Assembly: GCA_000482145.1 (NCBI GenBank) | Contig: AUXH01000159.1 | Coordinates: 1 to 33,437, forward strand | Length of the DNA stretch: 33,437 nt | From: Strigomonas culicis | Taxonomy: Eukaryota > Euglenozoa > Kinetoplastea > Trypanosomatida > Trypanosomatidae | Direction of reading: 5' to 3' | Shown here: positions 1 through 8,018 of the stretch, in pieces | How the letters are laid out: the number at the start of each line of letters is the position of its first letter | How positions within the stretch are numbered: position 1 is the first letter of the stretch | Position numbers and translations under genes: made by a program | Notes under the pieces: generated by a model | What the model was told of the DNA's origin: nothing | The model's input: the letters and a program-made list of their open reading frames with translations, nothing else | Databases searched by the model: none

Positions 1-1353
1 CGGCGGCGCCGCTGCAGCGTGCCGCCGCCGCTCGGCGCCGCGCCCGACACGGCGGCCGCGGCGCTGCGGCGGCGCACCAGCGGCAGTCCGCGCGACGACG
101 AAGATGCGGACGACGAGCGCTCCGGCGCCGCCGCCGCGGCGCGCTACGCGGTCAGCGACAGCGACGAGGAGCTCGAGGCGGCCGACGCCGACCGCGCGAA
201 CGTGGAGCAGCAGTCGGGCGACGGGTCCCTCGCGGAGGGCAGCGACGGCTCCAGTGGCGCGGAGGAAGACGAGGAGGACGAAGAAGAGGGAAGCGACGCC
301 GACAGCCAGTACATGAATGACATGCTGCTGCCCTTCTACTACACCTCTGATGTCGCACACGCCCGCAACGTCATCTTCCTCCCCGACGACGGGGCCTCCT
401 CGCAGCTGCTCTACTCGGCGCAGGAGTCCGCGGTGGCGGCCGCGACGTGGGTGCCGCCGCCGCCCGCGGCGTGGAGCAGCAGCGGCTTCATGGCGCTGCC
501 TACATCGCGCGCGGTGGCCGCCGGCAGCGTGAGCTCGTCCGCGACGGAGCCGGAGGCTGCGGCGGTGCGGCCGCACAGCAGCAGCTGCATCGGCGTGGAG
601 CCCACCGACCCTTTCTATGCGCTCGGCGCCTTCTGGCACGTCCACGCGGGCTGCACCCGCAAGGAGCTGCTGTCGAACTTCACGGACCGCCGTACGCGCG
701 GCCTCATGATTCTCTGCAGCCCGCAGCAGCACGGTCTCAAGGTCGCCGACGGCACCATCACCGTGCAGGACCTGGTGCACTGCGGCAGCAAGACGGCTGT
801 TCCCACCAGCACCACCACCACCGTCGCCAGCGCCGCCCCTGCTGCCGCCGCGGCGCCGCCGACGCTGAACAGCGCGGCCGCCGCCGCCGCCAATGGCAGC
901 AACAGCAACAGCACCTCCGTCGGCGCCGGCGGCGCGGTCGTTGGCACGCCGACGACGGCGGCCGCCGTCGCGGGGGCGCCGGCGGCCGCCGCGGCCAAGG
1001 CCGCGCCGCACGCGGTGGTGATCCCCGTGAACCGCAACCACTTCCAGCTCGTCGTGCTGACGAACGACCGCAGCGCGGCGACGCACCACAGCGCGCTCGG
1101 CGCCGCGGCGACGCTGTGCGGTGACCTGCAGTGCCCACGTGTGCTGCGCGTGGACCTGCTGCCGAACGCGCCGCTGCTGCCGGCGCACAAGGCGTTCATT
1201 GTGCTGTTCCTGACGCACCTGGAGCGGGCGCAGCGGTGGGGGTTGGAGGGGCCGTATGCGCTGGCGCTGCGACTCGCGATACGAGAAGCACGCGAGCGCT
1301 CGGACATGCCGACGATGGTGTGGTCTGCCTTCACGCTTGTCGGCGCACCCTAA
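1..1353 (+). CDS. Unrecognised acidic, alanine-rich protein (5' end outside the window)
   Basis: The reading frame is open from the first base of the window to a TAA at 1351-1353, so the true start lies upstream; no ATG is seen before the acidic region. The visible part of about 450 residues begins with Ala/Pro/Arg-rich sequence and then an Asp/Glu/Ser-rich stretch (roughly residues 35-105) with runs of acidic residues. A more ordered segment follows, containing DPFYALGAFWHVH near residue 205. An Ala/Thr/Gly low-complexity insert comes next, then a C-terminal folded-looking part with VVIPVNRNHFQLVVL near residue 345 and a helical end. No catalytic signature can be defended. GC-rich third positions match the neighbouring real genes, and the following AT-rich spacer supports the stop. 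Function unknown; confidence is for coding status only. Confidence 0.8.
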   Translation, partial: RRRRCSVPPPLGAAPDTAAAALRRRTSGSPRDDEDADDERSGAAAAARYAVSDSDEELEAADADRANVEQQSGDGSLAEGSDGSSGAEEDEEDEEEGSDADSQYMNDMLLPFYYTSDVAHARNVIFLPDDGASSQLLYSAQESAVAAATWVPPPPAAWSSSGFMALPTSRAVAAGSVSSSATEPEAAAVRPHSSSCIGVEPTDPFYALGAFWHVHAGCTRKELLSNFTDRRTRGLMILCSPQQHGLKVADGTITVQDLVHCGSKTAVPTSTTTTVASAAPAAAAAPPTLNSAAAAAANGSNSNSTSVGAGGAVVGTPTTAAAVAGAPAAAAAKAAPHAVVIPVNRNHFQLVVLTNDRSAATHHSALGAAATLCGDLQCPRVLRVDLLPNAPLLPAHKAFIVLFLTHLERAQRWGLEGPYALALRLAIREARERSDMPTMVWSAFTLVGAP

Positions 1354-2157
1354 GCTTCGTCCACACTCCATGAGACTCTCCGCTTCTTTTTTTTTGTAGT
1401 TATTTTTTGCGTGTTGTTGTTTCTTGCATATACTTCTTTCTTTCATTATAATGTTCCTTTTCCTTTCCTCATTGTCAAATGATATTGCGATATATACTTT
1501 TTTTTCCCCTGTTGTAACTTCTATCCCTTTTAATGGTTGGCGACTTGTTCTTTTTTTTTTATGGTGTTCTTGATTTTATAAATAGTTTTCACTGAAAAAA
1601 AGAAACAAAACAATAATACATAATATAGATGTATTATACAAGAATATTATTACTGCAAAAAAAAAACTTGTACCGAATCACGGAGCGAACCTTTTTTTTT
1701 CGCGGCCTTACTACTCGTACTCTTATTATTTGTTTTTTGTTTTCTTTGTGATATACACTTGCGTTGCTTGTGTTATTCTTCTGCTCAGAGTGAATAACAA
1801 TAATGGGTTTATTAGCTTTTTTTTGTTTGGCGTTTATATGTATATATATATATATATATGATAGAGCCGATTGGCGTGTATGTGCTTTTGTTTGGTTTGT
1901 TTTATTTCATGCATACACTTCTATTCAGAAACAAAAAAACGTGTTATTATTACTAGTATTCTCCTGTCTAGTGAAGACATTGAAAAAAAAAAATCTAAAA
2001 CAGGTGTACGGTTTGTTGTCTGTTATTATCTCATTCACTCCTCTTTTTTTCTTTTTTTTTGTTGCTGTTAATTCAGAAAGAAAAGGGAAAGGGAAAACCA
2101 CACCATCACCCACAGATAGATACAAATACGTATACATATACACATAGAAAACGAGCG
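1354..2157 (+). other. Intergenic spacer, 804 nt
   Basis: AT-rich, with poly-T and poly-A runs and a TA microsatellite at 1841-1859. The only open frame (from about 1803) encodes Ile/Tyr/Phe-rich sequence caused by the T-rich composition, so I do not call it. I see no tRNA, snoRNA or promoter signature. It should hold the 3' UTR of the upstream gene and the 5' leader of the next one. Confidence 0.7.
2030..2076 (+). promoter_or_regulatory. Predicted spliced-leader acceptor for the 2158 gene
   Basis: A long T-rich pyrimidine tract ends in an AG at 2075-2076. The implied 5' leader of about 81 nt contains no ATG before 2158, which supports that start. Confidence 0.6.
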
Positions 2158-5100
2158 ATGTCGAGCAGTGAAAGTGCACAGACCTTCGCACCGCGCCCGC
2201 TCGAGGTGCGCTTCTCCAGCTTTGTGAAACTCGTCGTACACAGCGCCTTCCTGCCAGCCGCCGGTCTGCTGCAGTGCGACCCACTCATCCGCGTCCAGCA
2301 CGTGGCGGTGAAGCGCATCCTACAGTTTGCTTCCAACGCAGCGGCCTCGACCTCGGCGCCGGCGGCCGCCGGCGCGCTGAACAACGGGAACTATGTTACA
2401 AAGCACGTCTCGTACGATGTGAAGGAGCTCGCGCGCACCACGCGGAAGCTCTTCACCGCGAAGCCGACGTACGACGAAACGTTTGAGTTCGTGCTTCAAG
2501 ACAACGCGTTTCTGACGAGCCTCAGCGGCGCCGCGCCGCCGACCGCGGGCGCGGCCCCGAGTGCCAACGGCGGCGCGAACTGCGTCGAGACGATGGAGAG
2601 CTATATTGTGCTCACGGTCGAAGACAACAACTACGTGGACCACAACACGCCTTCGCAAACAATGCACCCGCATGCAAACTTCTTCCTCGGCGAGGCCTTT
2701 CTGCCCTTCTCTCCGCACTGCGCGAGTAGCAGCACGACGCACCCGGCAGGTGGGGGCAAGCCGGTGCGCGTGGTGCTGCAGCCGCGCTGCTGCTTCAACC
2801 CCACCCACCCCTTTTTCCTCTCCGACTGCCGCCGGCTGCAGAAGCTCAACCTCGATGACTTCGGCTTTGTGCAAGTCAGTTGGGAGGTGCGCATGATCCC
2901 CCACGGCGGCGTGCTCACGCCGCCGCGGAACAGCCTTACCAGCTACAACGCCAACACGTTCGACGGCGCGGCCGCGGTCACCTTTCCGCTGGGGCTGGTG
3001 CTGAAGGTGACGTGGCTCGCGCCCGCGGCGCTGCAGCGGCCGTCCACCGTGCTCTCCACCTCCGTCGAGTTCGGCGGCGCAGATCGCTTCCTCTTCGAGT
3101 GCAGCCCGCCGCCCGCCGCCCACCAGCAGGCGAACTACGCGATCAACTACAATAACAAGCCCCTGTTTCTGACCATCAAGTCGATCGGACAGCTGCAGGG
3201 AAGCCCGGCGAGCGCGAACGCGGTGCTGAACTTCCACTGCACGGTGCAGAACAGCTACAGCCCCGCGGCCGGCGACGATGTGCTGTTGCCGGTCCCACTG
3301 CCGCTCTTCGATCGGCCGGAGGGGGAGGCAGGCGGCGGCGGCGCGCCGACCATCAACCCCCACGCGCTCGATCGTGACATGCTCTTCACGATGCCGGTTC
3401 GCTCCGCGACGGGCAGTGACTACGGTCTGCTGCTCGCGGCGATTCGGCTGACGCGGCGGCCGCTGACGGGCCAAACGCCGCTCTGCGCGTCGCACCCGGG
3501 GCCGTGCCCGCAGATCAACGACCCGCTCCACCAAGAGCAGTTCGCCCACGCCATGTACGAGTTCGACTTCATGCGCCATCAAGAGGACGCAGAGGGGGGC
3601 GAGGCGGAGGCGGTCGGCGGCGTGCCGGCGCGCCGCGCGCCGCCGGTGCCGGACTGTCCGATGGGCGCCTACCAGACCATCTTTTGGGAGGGCGATGCGC
3701 ATTACCACTTCGCACTGGAGCGGCGGCACAAGAAGCGCGTCTTGGTCGAGGCGAAGCCGCGCAAGGAACACCTACGCCACCTCGTCGACGTGCTGCTGCA
3801 GCGCAGCTACCTCGACGCGAGCCTGCTGCCGGTGCTGTCCGCCTTCTTCAACCGACCCGCCGCGGAGCTGAACGCGCTGAACGTGAAGGAGTTCCTCGTC
3901 GCAAGCGCGTTCCACGTCGAGGACATGACGGTGCAGGAGGCGGCGCGCTTCTGCTTCATCGTGCTGCGCAGCGACCTCGAGGATGCGATCCATGTGCCGG
4001 AGCTCTTTTATATGTGGGAACACAGCCTCGTCGGCAGCACGGTGGAGCTCCCGGAGGGCGAGCTGCAGCGCTGTATGCGCGACCTCGTCGGCAGCGGCGC
4101 GCCCGCCGCCGCGACGGCCGGCGATTCCGCGCCGACGGATACCGCCGTCCTCTCCTTTGATCTCTTCCATCAGTACGTCGTGTGCAACTACGCGCTGTGG
4201 GCGCTCGTTGGTGTTCCGCTACAGGTGGACCTGCGGCTCTCCGCCGCACAGCGGCCGCACGTGCTGATCGGCAACGCGGTCGCCGCCGCGACGCAGCCGA
4301 ACAGCCTCACGAATGTGAATGAGCTGATGGCGCCCTACGGCGGTCTGTCACGCGCCGCTGCCGACGGTGGCGCCGCCGCCGCGAATAGCTTCAACGCGGA
4401 GGGTCTTCTGGTGCTGCCAGCGGAGGAGGAGCTGCAGGCGATCCTGGGGCGGGCGGGCACCCAACCGAACATCGGGAATCCGAATAGCAACACGGGTACG
4501 AACACCGCCACCACCGCAACGACGACGACGACGACGCGGGCGGTCACCGCGGCGGTGGGCGACGCGGGCGCCATCACGACGGCGACCACCGCGGCGGTCC
4601 ATAAGTCGACCGACGCAGCCATGTGGCGCACCTTCGTCGTCTACGTGGACACAAACGGATCGAACTCGCCGAAGCACAAAACGAACAGCAACAGTACGAA
4701 TGCGTCAAATACGCTGCACATGAAGCGGTTTTCTGTCACCGCGCATGTGAACGACAGTGTGTACGAGGTGAAGCTCATGTTAGAGAACACCATCCGCATC
4801 ACGGCGAAGCGCCAGCTGTGGGTCCTGAACACCAGCAGCAGCAGCAGCAGCAGCAGTAGCAGCAGCCCCACTAACAGCGACAGCGTGCTCGATAACAAAA
4901 CAAGGATTGGCAACACGACACTCGGGCTGCCCTCCGCCATCAAGCACACGACGAACAACGTTGAGGTGGTTATACAGGAGCAGGCGGAGATGATGAAAGT
5001 TGCCTTCCACTGCTTCCACAAGACGACCAGCGGCGCAGCGCAGGCCTCACAGAAGTTCACCGCCGATGTCGGGGCGGACGAAAAAGTGTTGCAGATGCGG

Positions 5101-5247
5101 TCGCTCGTCCAGAAGAAAACGCTCATCCCTTTTTCGCGCATCGTGCTGCGGCTCCATCACAACCACAACGTGGTGCTGCAGGACCGCCACACTCTGGCCC
5201 ACTACGGTGTGCAGTCCGGGGTCGCGATTGACGTCTTTCAGGAATAA
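2158..5247 (+). CDS. Multidomain protein with C2-like and tandem ubiquitin-like folds
   Basis: The first ATG after the predicted splice acceptor is 2158, giving 1029 residues. An in-frame TTG extension upstream crosses the pyrimidine tract and is not used. Residues of about 10-265 look like a C2-type beta-sandwich (a YIVLTVEDNNYVDH strand region and an FGFVQVSWEVRMI closing strand). A second sandwich-like region follows at about 275-460. Residues of about 520-700 are helical with an EF-hand-like arrangement but no clear calcium loop. Thr/Asn/Ala low complexity leads to two ubiquitin-like segments, at about 822-940 (interrupted by an 11-Ser run) and 945-1029. The second has the typical ending with a TL..YGV..G..I pattern but no di-glycine, so it would not be conjugated. 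A peripheral membrane or trafficking scaffold is plausible by inference. Domain calls are by eye. Confidence 0.6.
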   Translation: MSSSESAQTFAPRPLEVRFSSFVKLVVHSAFLPAAGLLQCDPLIRVQHVAVKRILQFASNAAASTSAPAAAGALNNGNYVTKHVSYDVKELARTTRKLFTAKPTYDETFEFVLQDNAFLTSLSGAAPPTAGAAPSANGGANCVETMESYIVLTVEDNNYVDHNTPSQTMHPHANFFLGEAFLPFSPHCASSSTTHPAGGGKPVRVVLQPRCCFNPTHPFFLSDCRRLQKLNLDDFGFVQVSWEVRMIPHGGVLTPPRNSLTSYNANTFDGAAAVTFPLGLVLKVTWLAPAALQRPSTVLSTSVEFGGADRFLFECSPPPAAHQQANYAINYNNKPLFLTIKSIGQLQGSPASANAVLNFHCTVQNSYSPAAGDDVLLPVPLPLFDRPEGEAGGGGAPTINPHALDRDMLFTMPVRSATGSDYGLLLAAIRLTRRPLTGQTPLCASHPGPCPQINDPLHQEQFAHAMYEFDFMRHQEDAEGGEAEAVGGVPARRAPPVPDCPMGAYQTIFWEGDAHYHFALERRHKKRVLVEAKPRKEHLRHLVDVLLQRSYLDASLLPVLSAFFNRPAAELNALNVKEFLVASAFHVEDMTVQEAARFCFIVLRSDLEDAIHVPELFYMWEHSLVGSTVELPEGELQRCMRDLVGSGAPAAATAGDSAPTDTAVLSFDLFHQYVVCNYALWALVGVPLQVDLRLSAAQRPHVLIGNAVAAATQPNSLTNVNELMAPYGGLSRAAADGGAAAANSFNAEGLLVLPAEEELQAILGRAGTQPNIGNPNSNTGTNTATTATTTTTTRAVTAAVGDAGAITTATTAAVHKSTDAAMWRTFVVYVDTNGSNSPKHKTNSNSTNASNTLHMKRFSVTAHVNDSVYEVKLMLENTIRITAKRQLWVLNTSSSSSSSSSSSPTNSDSVLDNKTRIGNTTLGLPSAIKHTTNNVEVVIQEQAEMMKVAFHCFHKTTSGAAQASQKFTADVGADEKVLQMRSLVQKKTLIPFSRIVLRLHHNHNVVLQDRHTLAHYGVQSGVAIDVFQE
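4834..4866 (+). repeat. AGC trinucleotide run encoding polyserine
   Basis: Eleven serine codons, all AGC except one AGT, lie inside the first ubiquitin-like segment of the 2158 gene. They probably form a loop insertion. Length variation would stay in frame. Confidence 0.9.
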
Positions 5248-5774
5248 GGAGGAGGGCGAAAGGCAATTGAAAAAAAAAGAATGAGGATAATAATAGAGCA
5301 CACACATATATACATATATATATACATATATATATATATATAATCATTCGTATAGATATCATAAATGGTTTGTTTTAAGAAGCAGTGTTTTTGGTGCCTG
5401 TTATTTTAGTTTGTTTTCTTTTGTTTGAAAATAATAATAATTAGAAGAGGCCATACAAACAAGACAAACGATTATATATCTGTAAAAAAAAATGTGTATA
5501 TAATCAGAAAAGGATAGATAGATGGATGCAATTTCTTTTATTTTCCCTTCGTTACCATTACTTTACGACTCTTAACGCTTGTTTAAGAATGAATGGTAAC
5601 ATAAAAAAAAAAAAGCTTGAGAAGAAAAGCAAAAGAGAGATTTACCTTTCCCTTCATCATCTCATGATAATACAACGGCGTGCGCTTCCATCACCTCTTC
5701 CTCCTTTTCTTCTTTCTCTACAAAAAAAAGGTCAGCATTACATATGTATGGGTGTATGTATGGCTTAGCTCTCG
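5248..5774 (+). other. Intergenic spacer, 527 nt
   Basis: AT-rich sequence with a TA-rich microsatellite at about 5303-5343 and several poly-A runs. No gene or structured RNA is recognised. The distal part carries the splice acceptor and short upstream ORFs of the next gene. Confidence 0.7.
5684..5735 (+). promoter_or_regulatory. Predicted spliced-leader acceptor for the 5775 gene
   Basis: A strong C/T tract is followed by AG at 5729-5730 and a second AG at 5734-5735. Using either places two short upstream ORFs in the leader. A third AG at 5767-5768, only 6 nt before the start codon, would avoid both. Confidence 0.55.
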
Positions 5775-5782
5775 ATGTCTGA
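5744..5782 (+). promoter_or_regulatory. Upstream ORFs overlapping the start of the 5775 gene
   Basis: An ATG at 5744 opens a 12-codon frame that ends with TGA at 5780-5782, past the main ATG at 5775. A second ATG at 5748 opens a 6-codon frame ending with TAG at 5766-5768. If the leader begins at 5730 or 5735, scanning ribosomes meet both before the main start. Confidence 0.5.
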
Positions 5783-7745
5783 CGTATTCTCACTGTTTTT
5801 GAACGCGACTGCCACTGCAGCACACAAGGCAGACTGGAAGGCCGCCCTGGGTGCCTTCCACACACTCTATAAACCCCACACAACCGACCCAAACGCTGTA
5901 TGTAAATACTATGACACCATCCTGCCATGCGCCAGCACGACCACGCAGCCGCGCTATCCGTATAGGAAGGATCTCGCTGCCTTGACGCTGCTGCTGCGCC
6001 AGCACAGCACCAGGTGGGAGGAGACTCTGTGGCTGGCGCGGCAGCCGGCGGTCGTGGAGCCGGAAACGCATACAAGTCATACAAATAGTAATAGTTTTAG
6101 TCCGCATGCGCAGAACGCGGCCAACGAGTTACTACGCTATGTACCGGTGTTGGCCGCGTACGAGGCCGCGCTCTCTCACATGCTGGAATATAAAGATAAA
6201 AAGAATGATGATGCTAATACTCATCATCCGAATCACGTTTCAGATTGGGAGACGGCACTGCAGATCGCCAAAGAGGCGCTGCACCTCCCCTCAATCCCCA
6301 CTAGTCCGGATACTCCTACGAATAACATAAAACTAGCTTTTTGTGAAACCGAAGCCGACCTTGTGCATTTTGGTGACTTTGTGATGACGCACATCTTACA
6401 AAAGTGTCCCATGGAGAGTCAGCAGCAGCAGCCTCACCCGCATGAGGCACTACGACAGAACGTGGCAGAGTTAGTAAGGGCGCGAATCGAAGTCACAAAG
6501 GCCCTTAACAAACAGAATATGATGCTACTGGCTACTACCGCCCCAACTACTACCATGACAACGACGACGTCTGCTGCTACAAGTAAGCAATTTTTCGAGC
6601 TCGTTCGTCTAGCCCAGAAGAACAAGATCTACGACAACGATTGGCGGCGAAGTCTTTCCCTCTTTCAGCAATACATGGACGGCTTACCAACACCTCACAC
6701 TAGTATTAATAATAATAATAATAATGATAATAACACCAATGGTAACAGGAAGCAAGTAGCGTTCAACGCCTGCGTCACGGTCCTCGGCCGGAAACAAAAG
6801 GAGGAGGCGCTGCTAAAGCTGATTGCCGCCTATTTAGTCGATGCACCCAGCACGCCGCCGGACGCACTCAAACACAAAGTCGACGTGACGGTTCCTGTGG
6901 TGAAGGCTCTGGCGGAGGCCGCGCTGCACATGCACTCCCGCGCGCTCGCGGCGCTGCTGTTGGCCCCGCCGCCCGCCGCCATCCACTACCGCCGCTACCT
7001 CCGGCCGACGTCGGTGCTGCCGCTGCTGCAGACGGTACGGCACTACAACAAGAGCAACTACCGCCCCACGGAGGCGAACACGAACACGAATGAGCAGCTC
7101 GTTGTGCTGCTGCTGGAGTGGTGGGACGCGGTGTGGGCAGCGGAGGGGGCGGGCAGCGCGCCGCCGGGCGGCCTCCGCGGCCGGGAGCGCGCGCACGCAC
7201 CCCTGTCCTCGCACCTAAAGCTATGCAGCCACATGGCCCGCTTTCTCGTGTCCGAGAACGTCTTTCAGAAGCCCACCACAACCTCTCCTGTGACAACAAA
7301 CGATGCTCTGTATTACAAGACGGGCCGGCATCAGCTGTTGCGCGCGCTGCGCTGGTTTGACCGCGCCAAGCCACGGAACCGACGGCTGTGTCTGTACTTT
7401 CAGCTGCAGCTCCTGCGCGCCTGCCACGCGGGTGACCGCGTGAAGGATCTGCTGAACGACCGCACCTACATGGTGGGTCTGGAACACACAAACCCCAATG
7501 TGCGGCAGCAGCAGCAGCAGGTGGTTGCGCGTGATCAAGAAGATGCCATTTTGGAACAGATCCATGCCCTGTTGTTCGAGGAGAATGCCGGACAGTGGAT
7601 CTCTGATGCACAGCGAAGGGAAATAGAGAATTCACTCTTCTGCCAGAGTGTCTTTGGCACCGCCTCCTTGTGGTCTGGCGCCTCCGCTTCCTCCTTTTCG
7701 CGAAAAGAGAGACGAGGTGGAACACGTAGTGGACGACACATCTAA
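5775..7745 (+). CDS. Helical-repeat protein, possibly PPR-like
   Basis: ATG at 5775 gives 656 residues. The protein is mostly helical, with repeated units of the form DWKAALGAFHTLYK (about residues 19-32), DWETALQIAKEALHL, and DWRRSLSLFQQYMDGL near residue 295. These resemble the first-helix W-x-x-A/S-L-x-x-F pattern of pentatricopeptide repeats common in kinetoplastid mitochondrial RNA-processing and ribosome proteins. No obvious mitochondrial presequence is seen and the repeats are irregular, so the family call is inference. Low-complexity inserts rich in Asn, His and Thr are encoded by AT-rich stretches (about 6060-6250 and 6700-6740, including an AAT run), contrasting with the GC-rich part at 6840-7210. 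The C-terminal tail is Ser/Arg-rich. The predicted leader contains upstream ORFs. Confidence 0.6.
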   Translation: MSDVFSLFLNATATAAHKADWKAALGAFHTLYKPHTTDPNAVCKYYDTILPCASTTTQPRYPYRKDLAALTLLLRQHSTRWEETLWLARQPAVVEPETHTSHTNSNSFSPHAQNAANELLRYVPVLAAYEAALSHMLEYKDKKNDDANTHHPNHVSDWETALQIAKEALHLPSIPTSPDTPTNNIKLAFCETEADLVHFGDFVMTHILQKCPMESQQQQPHPHEALRQNVAELVRARIEVTKALNKQNMMLLATTAPTTTMTTTTSAATSKQFFELVRLAQKNKIYDNDWRRSLSLFQQYMDGLPTPHTSINNNNNNDNNTNGNRKQVAFNACVTVLGRKQKEEALLKLIAAYLVDAPSTPPDALKHKVDVTVPVVKALAEAALHMHSRALAALLLAPPPAAIHYRRYLRPTSVLPLLQTVRHYNKSNYRPTEANTNTNEQLVVLLLEWWDAVWAAEGAGSAPPGGLRGRERAHAPLSSHLKLCSHMARFLVSENVFQKPTTTSPVTTNDALYYKTGRHQLLRALRWFDRAKPRNRRLCLYFQLQLLRACHAGDRVKDLLNDRTYMVGLEHTNPNVRQQQQQVVARDQEDAILEQIHALLFEENAGQWISDAQRREIENSLFCQSVFGTASLWSGASASSFSRKERRGGTRSGRHI

Positions 7746-7949
7746 AAAAAAAAAAACAGCATCAACTAAACGGACAGGCCATTTGTGTACACTACTCATA
7801 TTATTATTATTATTACAGAGTGTATTATCGCATACAAGAGAACAAAAAAAAAGTCATCGCTGGATACACATTTATGATAAGCTCATATATAGGTACTGTT
7901 GTTGTCTTTGTTGTTGATTTTGCTGATGTCTATTACAATGAATCTGCTC

Positions 7950-7996
7950 TCTGTATTTTCCTTGTTTTCTTTCTCCACGACTATTCTTATGTTTAG
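7950..7996 (+). promoter_or_regulatory. Predicted spliced-leader acceptor for the 8019 gene
   Basis: A T/C-rich tract ends in AG at 7995-7996, leaving a 22-nt leader with no ATG before 8019. In-frame ATGs at 7926, 7938 and 7989 lie upstream of this AG and would be removed. Confidence 0.5.
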
Positions 7997-8018
7997 ATTA
8001 TTAACAGCACCAAGAAAA

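Noticed and set aside
1803..2147. Open frame with hydrophobic Ile/Tyr/Phe-rich translation
   Set aside because: It lies in a T-rich and TA-repeat spacer and crosses the acceptor tract of the next gene. Hydrophobicity follows from base composition.
5526..5768. 80-codon open frame before the 5775 gene
   Set aside because: It crosses the pyrimidine tract and acceptor, so only its last codons would remain in mature mRNA; these are reported as a uORF instead.
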